DNA from: Lachnospiraceae bacterium | GTDB lineage: Bacteria > Bacillota > Clostridia > Lachnospirales > Lachnospiraceae | Reading direction: 5' to 3' | DNA: 64,000 nucleotides | Assembly (NCBI GenBank): GCA_910573755.1 | Contig: CAJTBO010000001.1 | Location: forward strand, 124,001-188,000 | The notes under the pieces: model-generated | What the model saw: only the letters and a program-made list of their open reading frames with translations | What the model was told of the DNA's origin: nothing | Database searches by the model: none | Shown: piece after piece, positions 43,456 through 51,800 of the stretch | Layout of the letters: every line of letters starts with the position of its first letter | Numbering within the stretch: position 1 is the first letter of the stretch | Translations under genes and position numbers: made by a program

Positions 43456-43890
43456 TCATATCGCTTCTCCAAGCCCTTCCATGGCCTCCATCAGCTTCTT
43501 ATATCCTGTCTCGCTGGCGGCTCCATAAAGCATTTCCAGGTCGCCACAGTCCATAATGACAACCATATTGTCAAAGGCATTGCTGTAAAAACTCATGTCC
43601 ATCCCCAGCCAGCCATAAAGCCCAAAAGGTTGTTTTTCAAGATCGGACCTGACAGTTTCCAGTTCCGCTTCCGTAAGCCAGTACATAAAATCCTTCCTCT
43701 GGAAAGGAAACGCAAATACGGCTTCATAGGCAAGCGCTACCTGCAGAAATCCACTGAGTGTCCCAGTGCACAAGGTCCATTTGCAATCATCTATCTCATC
43801 TGCAGCCACATAGACCGGCGGATCTGTTTTTCCCAAATCATTTCTTCGGATTCCTGCCCGGCAACATCCCTGATTTTCAATCAGAATCAC
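43456..43890 (-). CDS. SUKH/SMI1-like immunity-type protein (C-terminal frame)
   Basis: 144 codons from a GTG: 'ILIENQGCCRAGI', 'DPPVYVAADE' and 'CTGTLSGFLQVALAYEAVF' match the middle and end of SMI1/KNR4 (SUKH) proteins, in which 'ENQGV..WGI' is a hallmark. In such proteins about 80 residues precede this; here those would lie in the overlapping upstream frame, so a frameshift near 43890 joining both is likely. SUKH proteins neutralise polymorphic toxins. Confidence 0.5.
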   Translation of the reverse strand: MILIENQGCCRAGIRRNDLGKTDPPVYVAADEIDDCKWTLCTGTLSGFLQVALAYEAVFAFPFQRKDFMYWLTEAELETVRSDLEKQPFGLYGWLGMDMSFYSNAFDNMVVIMDCGDLEMLYGAASETGYKKLMEAMEGLGEAI

Positions 43891-44252
43891 CAGGTAATCG
43901 CTATTTCTTCCTCTGTATAGCCCTGCAGCTCTTCCATGCCATACAACTGCCGGATCGTTTCCATATAATCTCTTCTGTTCTGCCCCTGCGCTCCGGTTTC
44001 ATCTTGCTCTGCTTCTGACGCTTCCGCAAACAAATAGGGAACTCCGGGCCATGTAAGCTCAGGCATTTCTTCCAGCTTATTAAAATAGAGGCAAATAATC
44101 TGGTCGTCTCCCCAATATCCGGATTCCGGCCTTTTCGTGCAGGCTGTTATATGATAGTATCCGTCCGGCAGAGACAATATCTGATCCTGCGGGAAATCCA
44201 TATTCCAGTTACTCAGCCAAAACAAGTCACAAAACTGCAGGGAGGCGCACAT
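43887..44252 (-). CDS. Hypothetical protein, probable first half of a frame-broken gene
   Basis: 121 codons containing 'SLPDGYYHITACTKRPESGYWGDDQIICLYFNKLEEMPELTWPGVPYLF' and ending 'YMETIRQLYGMEELQGYTEEEIAITW'. Its stop overlaps the GTG of the next ORF, and reading through one frame earlier would give 'DYLVILIENQG', the expected SUKH continuation. It also overlaps the end of the 56-codon ORF upstream. No ribosome binding site. Confidence 0.4.
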   Translation of the reverse strand: MCASLQFCDLFWLSNWNMDFPQDQILSLPDGYYHITACTKRPESGYWGDDQIICLYFNKLEEMPELTWPGVPYLFAEASEAEQDETGAQGQNRRDYMETIRQLYGMEELQGYTEEEIAITW

Positions 44253-44397
44253 CTTCTATCTTCTTTACGGCGGAAAAATTTCTTTTTCTGCTGTTCAGGC
44301 ATTTGATCTTTGCAAGATCACTGAACATCTGCAGGTTATGTCCTGTATTCTTTTGTATCCAGATCACATGCCTCGGATCGATCCCATATTGCTTCAT
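44227..44397 (-). CDS. Small basic ORF of 56 residues
   Basis: ATG preceded by TTAGGAGGATC. The product starts MKQYGIDPRHVIWIQKNTG and is rich in Lys/Arg, with no membrane segment. Its end overlaps the next frame, into which it may once have read. Could be the true N-terminus of a now frame-shifted gene covering 43456-44397. Confidence 0.4.
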   Translation of the reverse strand: MKQYGIDPRHVIWIQKNTGHNLQMFSDLAKIKCLNSRKRNFSAVKKIEDVRLPAVL

Positions 44398-44472
44398 GCT
44401 AAAAGATCCTCCTAATTTCCTTTACTGTCATTATTTCTCTTCTCAAATTTCTTTTTATGGAAAGGCATATTT

Positions 44473-44952
44473 TTATAGCTGGAGTTCGCCACGGATTATC
44501 TTTTTCATAAAATCCTCAAAAGAATCAGCAACTATCTTGCATTCCTCGAATTCCGGTTCACTGCCATAAACAATGCTGCCTTCTTTTATGGAGATTGCAT
44601 AATAAGCATAACCGCTTTCCAAAGATAAGAAGACAGGTAGATGCCCGTCCCAGAATTTTCTGATCTCATCCTTCCATGCTGCGTCATTTCCTGCGGCCTC
44701 CAGGCTGAGCAGTTCCCATTCATTCCATTGCCATGCTTTGTCTCCCTGCACATCATAATCTTCTGAGCATAAAAACCAGACTTCCTCATCTCCTCGTATC
44801 ATACTTTTTACAGTAGAAACAAATTCCACCCAGCTTTCCGGGTAGCCGGTATACCTGCTTTTCATTGGCTCAGGCAGGCAGAATTTCTGTTCTTTATTCG
44901 TCTCTACTGTCCAGCCCCAGTTTTTCATACAGTCTAAAAATTTATCTATCAT
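44473..44952 (-). CDS. SMI1/KNR4 (SUKH)-family protein
   Basis: 159 residues with the SUKH pattern: N-terminal helix and 'RYTGYPESWVEFVSTVK' (entry loop), a central strand region, 'HLPVFLSLESGYAYYAISIKEGSIVYGSEPEFEECKIVADSFEDFMKKII' at the end, which is the conserved core. ATG after TTTGGAGG. SUKH proteins are commonly immunity factors against contact-dependent or secreted polymorphic toxins. No toxin gene lies nearby. Confidence 0.75.
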   Translation of the reverse strand: MIDKFLDCMKNWGWTVETNKEQKFCLPEPMKSRYTGYPESWVEFVSTVKSMIRGDEEVWFLCSEDYDVQGDKAWQWNEWELLSLEAAGNDAAWKDEIRKFWDGHLPVFLSLESGYAYYAISIKEGSIVYGSEPEFEECKIVADSFEDFMKKIIRGELQL

Positions 44953-44992
44953 TTTGTGTTTTCCTCCAAAAATACCAGCGCCTCCCTGTATT

Positions 44993-45973
44993 CTATCTCT
45001 TGAAATTTACAAGAAAGCTTTCATATTCCTGCTCTAACTGTTTTGCATACGGATCATTCATGGCTTTTGCCGCCGCGATCCCCTTTGTATATAAATTTCC
45101 ATACCAGCTCGACTGTGGGACTTTCTGCAGTTCCGTCTTTGCCCACTTCCACAAGCCGGCTGCCGCCTTAGTATGATTTGCCGTAACCTCAAAACAGGCT
45201 TCCAGAATATCCTTGAACAGCCGGATCGTACGGATCTGTCCGTAATCCGTGGTTTTGATTACTTTTTCGCATAAACAAAGTGCCTTTCCATAATCGCATG
45301 TATGTATGTAATGCCGGATCAGATTTTTATACCCGGAAATGATATCTCTTGTACTGCTTCTTTCTGTTGACAGGATCTCCGCCAGCTGTTCTTGATAAAG
45401 TCTTTCATTTTCTGCATCTCTTCCCAGAAACGTGTTAAAGTCGATCAGTACCCTGCGGTTGGGAGCGGACCATTCTTTGGTATTCTCTTTCCACTCGTCC
45501 ACCAGACTTCCCATCACATCTTTGTATTCCATTTCCTGACATAGATAGATACAATCCAGCAGGCTGTTTGCCTCAAAGTCATCCTCCATCTGTCCGTCCG
45601 GGTCATAGCCGCAGGCGCAGTCAAAGTTTGCGCTCTTTGCCTGCTCCAATAAACCGGCATATTTTCCATCTCCATTGTATTTCCCGATAAGGTGAGTCAG
45701 TATTTGGAGTGTACTTCCTATCCCCTGAAATGAATTCCGCTCCCTGTCTTTCAGTTCCTCCCCAAAAAGGAAAGCAACCGTCTCTTCATCCTCGATATGG
45801 CAGTACAGAAGGTAATACGCCAGCCGCAGGCGGTTTGTATAATTTTCGTCATCCGTCCCCCACTCCCCGTTATGAAATTCCTTATAGCGGACTGTGCCAT
45901 CATTTCCTGCTTTCAGAGCTTGATAGACGGTCTGCTGCTCTTCTATTTTAGATTTTAACTGTCCCTTCCCCAT
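44993..45973 (-). CDS. TPR-like helical hypothetical protein
   Basis: 326 residues, soluble, rich in paired helices; repeats such as 'IISGYKNLIRHYIHTCDYGKALCLCEKVIKTTDYGQIRTIRLFKDILEACFEVTANHTKAAAGLWKWAKTEL' resemble tetratricopeptide units of 34 residues. It overlaps the end of the upstream membrane-protein gene by 26 bp, so the two are coupled. Function unknown; the pair may act together. Confidence 0.6.
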   Translation of the reverse strand: MGKGQLKSKIEEQQTVYQALKAGNDGTVRYKEFHNGEWGTDDENYTNRLRLAYYLLYCHIEDEETVAFLFGEELKDRERNSFQGIGSTLQILTHLIGKYNGDGKYAGLLEQAKSANFDCACGYDPDGQMEDDFEANSLLDCIYLCQEMEYKDVMGSLVDEWKENTKEWSAPNRRVLIDFNTFLGRDAENERLYQEQLAEILSTERSSTRDIISGYKNLIRHYIHTCDYGKALCLCEKVIKTTDYGQIRTIRLFKDILEACFEVTANHTKAAAGLWKWAKTELQKVPQSSWYGNLYTKGIAAAKAMNDPYAKQLEQEYESFLVNFKR

Positions 45974-46829
45974 AGCCTGTTTCTTTCATCCGTTCCTTTT
46001 GCGTCAGTTCCGCCAGCATACGCCGGGCATCTTCCACCACATACAAAGTCCCACCCTCCTGGATTGCATATTCCAGATGTATTCCGGCGTTCTTTAGTTC
46101 TCCACAGGCAATATCAACATCTGCAAGACATACGGCGGAAACCACCTTTTGAATCTTTGCTGTATATCTGGCACTTCGGGCTTCCTCCATACGGCGGTAT
46201 GTCTCATGATCCCCCCGCCATAGGGCCAGGCTGGCATCCATAACGTTCAGCAGCTCCTGCCCTGTTCTCTGTAAGGATGCTTTTGTGAATGAGGAAATAA
46301 GAACCTCCGCCTCATGTTTAACCTGCATTGCCCTTTCCAAATCTTCCATTTTTTTATAACAGTTAAAACGAATGTTCAAAAGAGAAATCTGATAATTAAC
46401 ACTTAATTTGTACTTACGCAAAGGCTCCGCCAAAGCTAGGGCATCAGAAAACTGTCCGGACCACATAAGGCCGGATGCCTCATTGATACGTATAGCCACG
46501 GCGCTCCGCTTTCTTTTATGTACTTTTTCAAGCAGGCGCATCACCCGAACATAAGTTACCGGATCGCAGTCCTGGTTCAGAATCAGATTCAGAGACATAA
46601 AATCCCCGGAAATCCAGACGTTGATTGGAAAAGTGATCACAATTAGAATGAACAGTTTAAGCAATACATCTGCCATGCCATCATCACTCCACCAGATTCC
46701 CTTAATATTGATAATGATATATAGCAGCAAGATCAGTATGAGAAGCCCCTGCTTAGTCCGAAGTCTCATTTTGTATTGACAAACAATCTCTTCCGGAGTT
46801 TTATTTTGATATTGCATAGCAGCTTTCAT
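45948..46829 (-). CDS. Membrane protein with TPR-like C-terminus
   Basis: 293 residues from the ATG at 46829 (AGAGGGT upstream; an ATG 14 codons earlier has none). Two transmembrane helices in residues 28-75 ('LLILILLLYIIINIKGIW', 'LLKLFILIVITFPINVWI'), then about 200 residues of helix pairs ('SGQFSDALALAEPLRKYKLSVNYQISLLNIRFNCYKKMEDLERAMQVKHEAEVLI') like TPRs, facing the cytoplasm. Coupled with the next gene. Unknown function. Confidence 0.6.
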   Translation of the reverse strand: MKAAMQYQNKTPEEIVCQYKMRLRTKQGLLILILLLYIIINIKGIWWSDDGMADVLLKLFILIVITFPINVWISGDFMSLNLILNQDCDPVTYVRVMRLLEKVHKRKRSAVAIRINEASGLMWSGQFSDALALAEPLRKYKLSVNYQISLLNIRFNCYKKMEDLERAMQVKHEAEVLISSFTKASLQRTGQELLNVMDASLALWRGDHETYRRMEEARSARYTAKIQKVVSAVCLADVDIACGELKNAGIHLEYAIQEGGTLYVVEDARRMLAELTQKERMKETGYGEGTVKI

Positions 46830-46913
46830 GCTTGTTTTTACCCTCTTTTCTTTTATGTTATGTTGGTACATTCCGTTTAACCGTTATGAACCCCACACAA
46901 ATTGAATGTTACT

Positions 46914-47261
46914 TTATATAGTTTTTATAAATGCCGGTTCAATAAATTCTTTTACTGCATATATGTCTGCAAATTTTTCATACTTAGGGAACCCCTCTAA
47001 ATTCTGCTTTGAATAAGTCAGATGAAAAATATAATAAATATCTGCACCCTGTTCTCCATCAGTAACATATAAAACATCATCATTAGATTCACATTTTGCT
47101 ACTGCCCAGACTTTTTTATGAAATAAAAAATGTCTTTTTCCAATCTCTTTTTTTAATTCTTCAACAAGTATACCATTTGATTGTGATAACGGCACCATAT
47201 GCCAGTTAAAATCCTCACCATATTTATCGAATAAATTACAAAAAATTTCTTCTGCTGTCAT
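46914..47261 (-). CDS. Immunity-type hypothetical protein
   Basis: 115 residues, ATG after AGGGAGGG. Small, acidic to neutral alpha/beta protein; the end 'DIYYIFHLTYSKQNLEGFPKYEKFADIYAVKEFIE' resembles a family of small immunity-like proteins that I recall from polymorphic toxin loci. No toxin nearby. Family name not assigned. Confidence 0.5.
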   Translation of the reverse strand: MTAEEIFCNLFDKYGEDFNWHMVPLSQSNGILVEELKKEIGKRHFLFHKKVWAVAKCESNDDVLYVTDGEQGADIYYIFHLTYSKQNLEGFPKYEKFADIYAVKEFIEPAFIKTI

Positions 47262-47304
47262 TTATACCCTCCCTAAAAATTAATTTTATAGGCTATATGC
47301 TTCT

Positions 47305-47418
47305 TTACTTACCGAATGCAATTCTAATTCCCTCTAAAATAGGATATCCTAATGTCCCATGCACAAACCAATACGAAAATTGTCTTACTGCACCGGATAA
47401 ATAATTACTCACTTTCAT
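47305..47418 (-). CDS. Small peptide ORF of 37 residues
   Basis: ATG preceded by AAGGGAGTG at slightly long spacing. The product starts MKVSNYLSGAVRQFSYWF and ends GIRIAFGK; it is aromatic-rich and weakly basic. It lies between two cluster genes. Evidence is only the start signal and an intact frame. Confidence 0.25.
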   Translation of the reverse strand: MKVSNYLSGAVRQFSYWFVHGTLGYPILEGIRIAFGK

Positions 47419-47451
47419 GTAACGCACTCCCTTGCAAACTTGAAGTTATGA

Positions 47452-48009
47452 TTATATTTCTTCAAACCGCCTTAGACGATTCTCCCAAGCCATTTCAAAA
47501 AACTTACATTTGCACTCCGGACAGACTGACGGAATAATCAGCGGACAAAATTTCAGCTTCGCGTATTTGATATGCCGCCCCTCTATGTTCCGTAAACATT
47601 CCTTTTCTTTCAGGTTATCCCCTCGTGTCGGAACATAATACGGAAATGAATGCCCGCAGCAAGGACACCGCAAAAAAAGTTTTGAGGTAAATCCAAACGG
47701 AACAGCCGCAAAAAAAATCGAAAGTGATATAGCAGCCACCACAATGAAAAACGCCAAAAACGGTTTGTTCTCTATCATAGCGCTCAATCCCATGTTCCTG
47801 CCCCAAATAACCACGGGAATGAACAGCACCATACTGCAAACACAAAAAGCAGCAAAGCATCCCCATTGTATCAGAAATACTGCTTTCGCAAAGGCACAGC
47901 ACCACCGGAAACGGAGCGGTATCCGAGGGAAAACATATGGGTACGGTTTTGATGTATTCTCCTGCTGTAATCGCCAGCTTGCAATATCATTCATGGGTTT
48001 TCTCATCAT
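47452..48009 (-). CDS. Membrane protein with zinc-ribbon-like C-terminus
   Basis: 185 residues: two transmembrane helices (about 42-68 and 85-108), then a cytoplasmic tail with two cysteine pairs, 'CPCCGH' near residue 116 and 'CPECKC' near 163, enough for one zinc site. ATG after AGAGGACAGG. No recognised family. It is the first gene of the immunity-like run on this strand. Confidence 0.6.
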   Translation of the reverse strand: MMRKPMNDIASWRLQQENTSKPYPYVFPRIPLRFRWCCAFAKAVFLIQWGCFAAFCVCSMVLFIPVVIWGRNMGLSAMIENKPFLAFFIVVAAISLSIFFAAVPFGFTSKLFLRCPCCGHSFPYYVPTRGDNLKEKECLRNIEGRHIKYAKLKFCPLIIPSVCPECKCKFFEMAWENRLRRFEEI

Positions 48010-48059
48010 CCTGTCCTCTGGCGGCTCCTTAAAATCCTACATACTACTATGCTTTGTGC

Positions 48060-48430
48060 CCTGTTCATAACTTAATAAAAGTATCTGCATCCAAATAATA
48101 GTTCAGCGCTTTCAACAATTCTTCCCCGGTGGAATCTTTTTTCTGGTCTAAAGCATTTTTGCGTATGCAACAACGGGAATATCCACCTCTATATTTCCGG
48201 AAATAGAAGCGGGGTCTATATTTATATGGATGATTGCCACATGGGTGGCAAAGTGTCCGGTTTTTCCTGTTATGCGTTCATTAAACCTTGTCCCGATAGG
48301 CTTGTTTCGTCCATTCCCCTGAACAAGTACTTGCTGTTATTCTATTCTCCTTTTTGCCAAAAATCAACAGAAACGATAATTCCTCCTGCTTTACTTATGA
48401 GGTATGTGTAACAGTTCAGATAACTCTTGA
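48060..48430. other. Gap without a convincing gene
   Basis: On the minus strand short open pieces ('HINIDPASISGNIEVDIPVVAYAK' and 'STGEELLKALNYYLDADTFIK') look like decayed coding sequence, but no start, stop or family could be set. Confidence 0.3.
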
Positions 48431-48444
48431 ACTGTTATAGGTAT

Positions 48445-48740
48445 GCTCTAAAGCTTTTTTCAAATCCGTTATATATAAAGCCTGATGCTTTTCAGATACG
48501 CCCCGATAAACGGTTTCATAAACCATTTTTTTGCTGTAACATCCTCCGTGAAATCAATCGTTGTCACGCCGTCTTCGCCGAAAAAAATCCCTGTCCAATG
48601 CCCATGCATATTATCATTCCCCATATCAAATTCCCGGCACTGGCATTCTTTTCCCTCACTGTAACGATAAAGACGGTCTGATAGGATTTGGATACCCCGC
48701 CGGCATCCGCAAGCCTGGACATGGACGCATTTTTACCCTT
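48445..48740 (-). pseudogene. SRPBCC gene remnant fused to a TetR scrap
   Basis: The frame opens with 'GKNASMSRLADAGGVSK', a TetR helix-turn-helix piece, and joins directly 'SYQTVFIVTVRE', the middle of the SRPBCC protein (compare 21374-21769), continuing through 'GDDVTAKKWFMKPFIGAYLK'-like sequence with frame changes and a single-base deletion near the end. Thus two neighbours of the other cassette have been collapsed into one by deletion. Confidence 0.7.
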
Positions 48741-48741
48741 C

Positions 48742-49032
48742 TTATCGTACAGGAAGCCAATATTCATAGACCGCATCTTCCGGGTCTGCATGGAGATACA
48801 CCTCAATATCCGGTACGTTCCCATTTCCCTTTTGCAGTTCCACGGCGGACAAAGACAGCCTGCGCCGCCGTATGTATTCCCGCAGTGTCATGTCTGTCAT
48901 ATATAAAAACATTTGTTGGAAATAATAGGAAGGGCAGCCCGCAATCCCGGCTGCCTCCTCATAATCCAATTCCCCATCCAGATTCTCTTCTATAAAATCA
49001 ATCGTCTGGTTCAACCGTTTTATCCAGTCCAT
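48742..49032 (-). pseudogene. AraC-family gene with a large internal deletion
   Basis: ATG at 49032 after AGGGGGGAA. Residues 1-73 copy the AraC regulator at 22823 ('MDWIKRLNQTIDFIEENLDGELDYEEAAGIAGCPSYYFQQMF ... VELQKGN'), then jump in frame to its last 22 residues ('VPDIEVYLHADPEDAVYEYWLPVR'). The second helix-turn-helix and most of the effector domain are lost, so it should not regulate normally, although one helix-turn-helix remains and it is still an open frame. Confidence 0.8.
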
Positions 49033-49119
49033 CGTGTTCCCCCCTGCTGTTTTAAGTATAGCCGATTCTCTCACAAAAACCTCGCATTTGAACGATACGG
49101 ATTGATAGCCCGAAAAAAC

Positions 49120-49863
49120 TCATTCCCATTTAAAAAATTTCACCGCCGCACCTGCGCACAGAATGGTAACGATTCCCATAACCGCTGCCGGTACCCGGAC
49201 AGATTCCATATGTATTCCCAGAAAAGCCGCCTTCATAAGCTGTATCCCCTGTGTCAGCGGGAAAAGGGCAACGATTTTCTGCATCATCTTGGGCATCACT
49301 TCAAAGGGCAGCGTGGCCCCGGAAAAAATCAGCATGGGAAAGTACAAAAGGCAGGCAATCACACTGGCCATTTTTTCATTTTTCGCAATGCCGCCCACCA
49401 TCATCCCGATGCTTAAGGTGGAAACCAGGGTAAGGAGCCAGCTCCCAAGGAATGCCGCCGGGCTGCCGGGAATCCTTACGCCCCAGAATACCGCCGCCAT
49501 AAGAAAAACCAGGGCCATGGAAACCGCGGCATACAGCACATAGATGGTAAATTCCACCCCCAGCAGCATCACCGGGCTGACGGGCGTCACCCGGAACCGT
49601 TTGAGGATCTTCCGCTCCCGGTACCCGGCTACCACCAGAGGCAGCCCCATCAGGCCCCCGGCGCAGATGGAGATGGTGCAGACCGCACTCATGGACTGCT
49701 CCAGGAATGTATACTCCGCCCCCGGAAGAGCGGGCTTTGTCCGGTAAATGAAACCAAGGATGACCAGTACCACAACCGGCATAATGACGGCAAAAATCAC
49801 CATGTTCATATTCCGGATATTCAGCTTCAGTTCTGTTTTTAAAAGACTGAAAAATGTTCTCAT
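49120..49863 (-). CDS. ABC-2 type transporter permease
   Basis: 247 residues, six hydrophobic helices (e.g. 'MVIFAVIMPVVVLVILGFIY', 'YVLYAAVSMALVFLMAAVFW', 'MASVIACLLYFPMLIFSGATLPFEVMP'), with the ABC-2 amphipathic start. It pairs with the ATPase whose stop overlaps its ATG by 4 bp. Intact counterpart of the remnant at 23875-24288. Likely exports a drug or hydrophobic toxicant. Confidence 0.9.
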   Translation of the reverse strand: MRTFFSLLKTELKLNIRNMNMVIFAVIMPVVVLVILGFIYRTKPALPGAEYTFLEQSMSAVCTISICAGGLMGLPLVVAGYRERKILKRFRVTPVSPVMLLGVEFTIYVLYAAVSMALVFLMAAVFWGVRIPGSPAAFLGSWLLTLVSTLSIGMMVGGIAKNEKMASVIACLLYFPMLIFSGATLPFEVMPKMMQKIVALFPLTQGIQLMKAAFLGIHMESVRVPAAVMGIVTILCAGAAVKFFKWE

Positions 49864-50615
49864 GCCACAACCTCCTCGTCCGCAAATTTCAAATAGGCAT
49901 CCTCCAGACGCTCACAGCCGCTCTGCGCCTTAGCCTGCTCCACAGTGCCGTAAAACACAGCCTCCCCTTTTCTCAAAATACAGATCTCATCGCAGAGGGC
50001 CTCCACCTCATCCATGAAATGGGAAGTGAGGAAGATGGTCAGCCCTTCGCCCTTTAAATCCTCAAGAATCTTCCACACCGTCCGGCGTGCCCTTGCGTCC
50101 AGCCCGGTAGTCAGCTCGTCCAGGAACACAAGCTCCGGGTTCGGTATCAACGCCAGAACAATAAACAGCCGCTGACGCTCCCCGCCGGAAAGACTTTTCA
50201 CGGTGTTTTTTATCTTATCCCCGATTCCGAAACGTTCACACAGCTTCCGCCAGTCTGCCGGTCTCTCATACAGGCAGGCGGTTTCCCCGCAAAGCTCGGA
50301 TACCCTGATTTCCGGCTGGTAATCCCCTTCCTGAAACTGGACGCCCACTTTCTGAAACACGGTGCGCCGCTCCTTTTTTGCATCCCGCCCCAATACCAGT
50401 GCGGTTCCTCCATCCGCCTGTTTCGTTCCCAGGATGCATTCGATAGTGGTACTCTTTCCGGCGCCGTTTGCCCCCAACAGGCCAAAGACCGTGCCGGCCT
50501 TGACTGACAGGTTCAGACCTTTCAGCACGGTTCTTCCCTGATAGCTTTTGGTCAGGTCCTTTGTCAGGACAGCTTCTTTTATCTTTTTATGGTTTCTTTT
50601 TATGGTTTCGCTCAT
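49860..50615 (-). CDS. ABC transporter ATP-binding protein, drug-exporter type
   Basis: 251 residues from the ATG at 50615 (AAGGGAGGA upstream; the earlier open frame lies over the AraC gene). Walker A 'GANGAGKST' near residue 48, signature 'LSGGERQRLFIVLAL', Walker B 'LVFLDELTTGLD' (Leu in place of the usual Pro after Glu) and switch His 'FLTSHFMDE'. Forms an exporter with the next gene. It follows an AraC-type regulator by 34 bp. Confidence 0.9.
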   Translation of the reverse strand: MSETIKRNHKKIKEAVLTKDLTKSYQGRTVLKGLNLSVKAGTVFGLLGANGAGKSTTIECILGTKQADGGTALVLGRDAKKERRTVFQKVGVQFQEGDYQPEIRVSELCGETACLYERPADWRKLCERFGIGDKIKNTVKSLSGGERQRLFIVLALIPNPELVFLDELTTGLDARARRTVWKILEDLKGEGLTIFLTSHFMDEVEALCDEICILRKGEAVFYGTVEQAKAQSGCERLEDAYLKFADEEVVA

Positions 50616-50649
50616 CTTATCCTCCCTTTTCCGGCAGCGGCATGCACCG

Positions 50650-51540
50650 TTACTCCTGCTGCTTTTTAATTGCCCGAAGCTCGATATATCCCCTCTCCCC
50701 TCTGGGTTCCAACTGGATGCGGGGGTTTTCCTCATCCCACTCATACCCAATCACAGAGGGGTCATAATGGTCGATAGCATACTGTACGGCAAGGATCGCC
50801 TGGGAATAATCCTCCTCCCGGAAAGGCTCCCCCTGAACCATCAGATACTCGGCGGCAGGCAGGGAAATGACATCAAATCCCTCCGGAATTTCCCCTTCGT
50901 AATCCGACTCTGCCTCCACGCCCTGTACATAGGTGGAAGTGCCGGGCTTTTTATAGGCTCCCGGCAGCCACAGGCAGACCGGCTCCCCGCAGAGGGAACC
51001 CATGCTTTTTAATATCCCCCAGACCTCGCAGCTGACTTCTCCACAGTACGTAAAATAATCTTCCGCTTTTATCCCCCGTTTGATGATGACTTTTCTCTCC
51101 GGTTTCCGGATTACCTGGACAAATACGCTCTGCGGTTTCTTCCTTTCCATATCCAAAACATCCTCCCTCAGTTCTCTAAATTTTACGCCGTATGGGATAA
51201 ACAGGACAATCGGCACCGGGTCCTTCAGGTATTCCCCCGGCCTGCAGCCGAATTCCCGGTAAAAGGCACGGGTATACCCGTCCACACTGCCAAATCCGCA
51301 GTCAAAGGCCGCCTCCGTCACAAGGCACTGTTCCTCCTTCAGCCGCATGGCGGACCGGGAAAGCCGAAGCCTGCGGATATATTCTGCCGGCGTCACCCCC
51401 AAAAACTCCTTAAACAGCCGGTAGGAATGCCATGGGGAAAACAGGGAGACAGCCGACAGCTGTGCCAGTGTGATATCCGCTTCCAGATGGGCTTCGATAT
51501 AATCCTGCATCCTCTGGACCGCCGCTGTCTGTTCTTTCAA
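50650..51540 (-). CDS. AraC-family regulator with GyrI-like effector domain
   Basis: 296 residues. The N-terminal AraC DNA-binding domain (residues 8-108; 'LAQLSAVSLFSPWHSYRLFKEFLGVTPAEYIRRLRLS' and 'VTEAAFDCGFGSVDGYTRAFYREFGCRPGEYLKDP') is followed by a GyrI-like ligand domain ('VFVQVIRKPERKVIIKRGIKAEDYFTYC ... GFDVISLPAAEYLMVQGEPF'). BmrR/Rob-like logic: drug binding activates the adjacent ABC exporter. ATG after AAGGAGGTG. Confidence 0.9.
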   Translation of the reverse strand: MKEQTAAVQRMQDYIEAHLEADITLAQLSAVSLFSPWHSYRLFKEFLGVTPAEYIRRLRLSRSAMRLKEEQCLVTEAAFDCGFGSVDGYTRAFYREFGCRPGEYLKDPVPIVLFIPYGVKFRELREDVLDMERKKPQSVFVQVIRKPERKVIIKRGIKAEDYFTYCGEVSCEVWGILKSMGSLCGEPVCLWLPGAYKKPGTSTYVQGVEAESDYEGEIPEGFDVISLPAAEYLMVQGEPFREEDYSQAILAVQYAIDHYDPSVIGYEWDEENPRIQLEPRGERGYIELRAIKKQQE

Positions 51541-51627
51541 AATAAATCACCTCCTTCCTGGAGTTCCTATTTTATAATGCCCCCCGCTTTTTGTCTCGAC
51601 TTTTTTTGCTGTTTTCGGATTCTTTAG

Positions 51628-51654
51628 GGAAACGCTGATTTTATCAGCGCTTCC
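51628..51654. terminator. Hairpin, possible terminator
   Basis: GGAAACGCTGAT and ATCAGCGCTTCC form a 12-bp stem (one wobble) around TTT. No T-run follows on the minus strand; on the plus strand neither. It overlaps the end of the remnant at 51644. Confidence 0.35.
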
Positions 51655-51800
51655 TCAGATAATCAGCCGTAATGGTCTGTCCGTGCTCCGCCAGATCCTG
51701 CAGGGTTCCGGTAAAGACTCCCCCGCCTCCCAGCGTCCCCCCGTCCGGGCAGCTATAAAACCATGCCTTCAAGAGCTTCCCCGCTGCCAGGCGATACCAT
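51644..51800 (-). pseudogene. Possible C-terminal scrap of a UvrA-like protein
   Basis: The frame ends 'DGGTLGGGGVFTGTLQDLAEHGQTITADYLRKR', a pattern like the C-terminus of UvrA-like ABC proteins (gly-rich loop, G-T-P-like turn, then 'yTgqYLrk'). It is out of frame with, and directly follows, the lipoprotein remnant. Identity is tentative. Confidence 0.3.
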
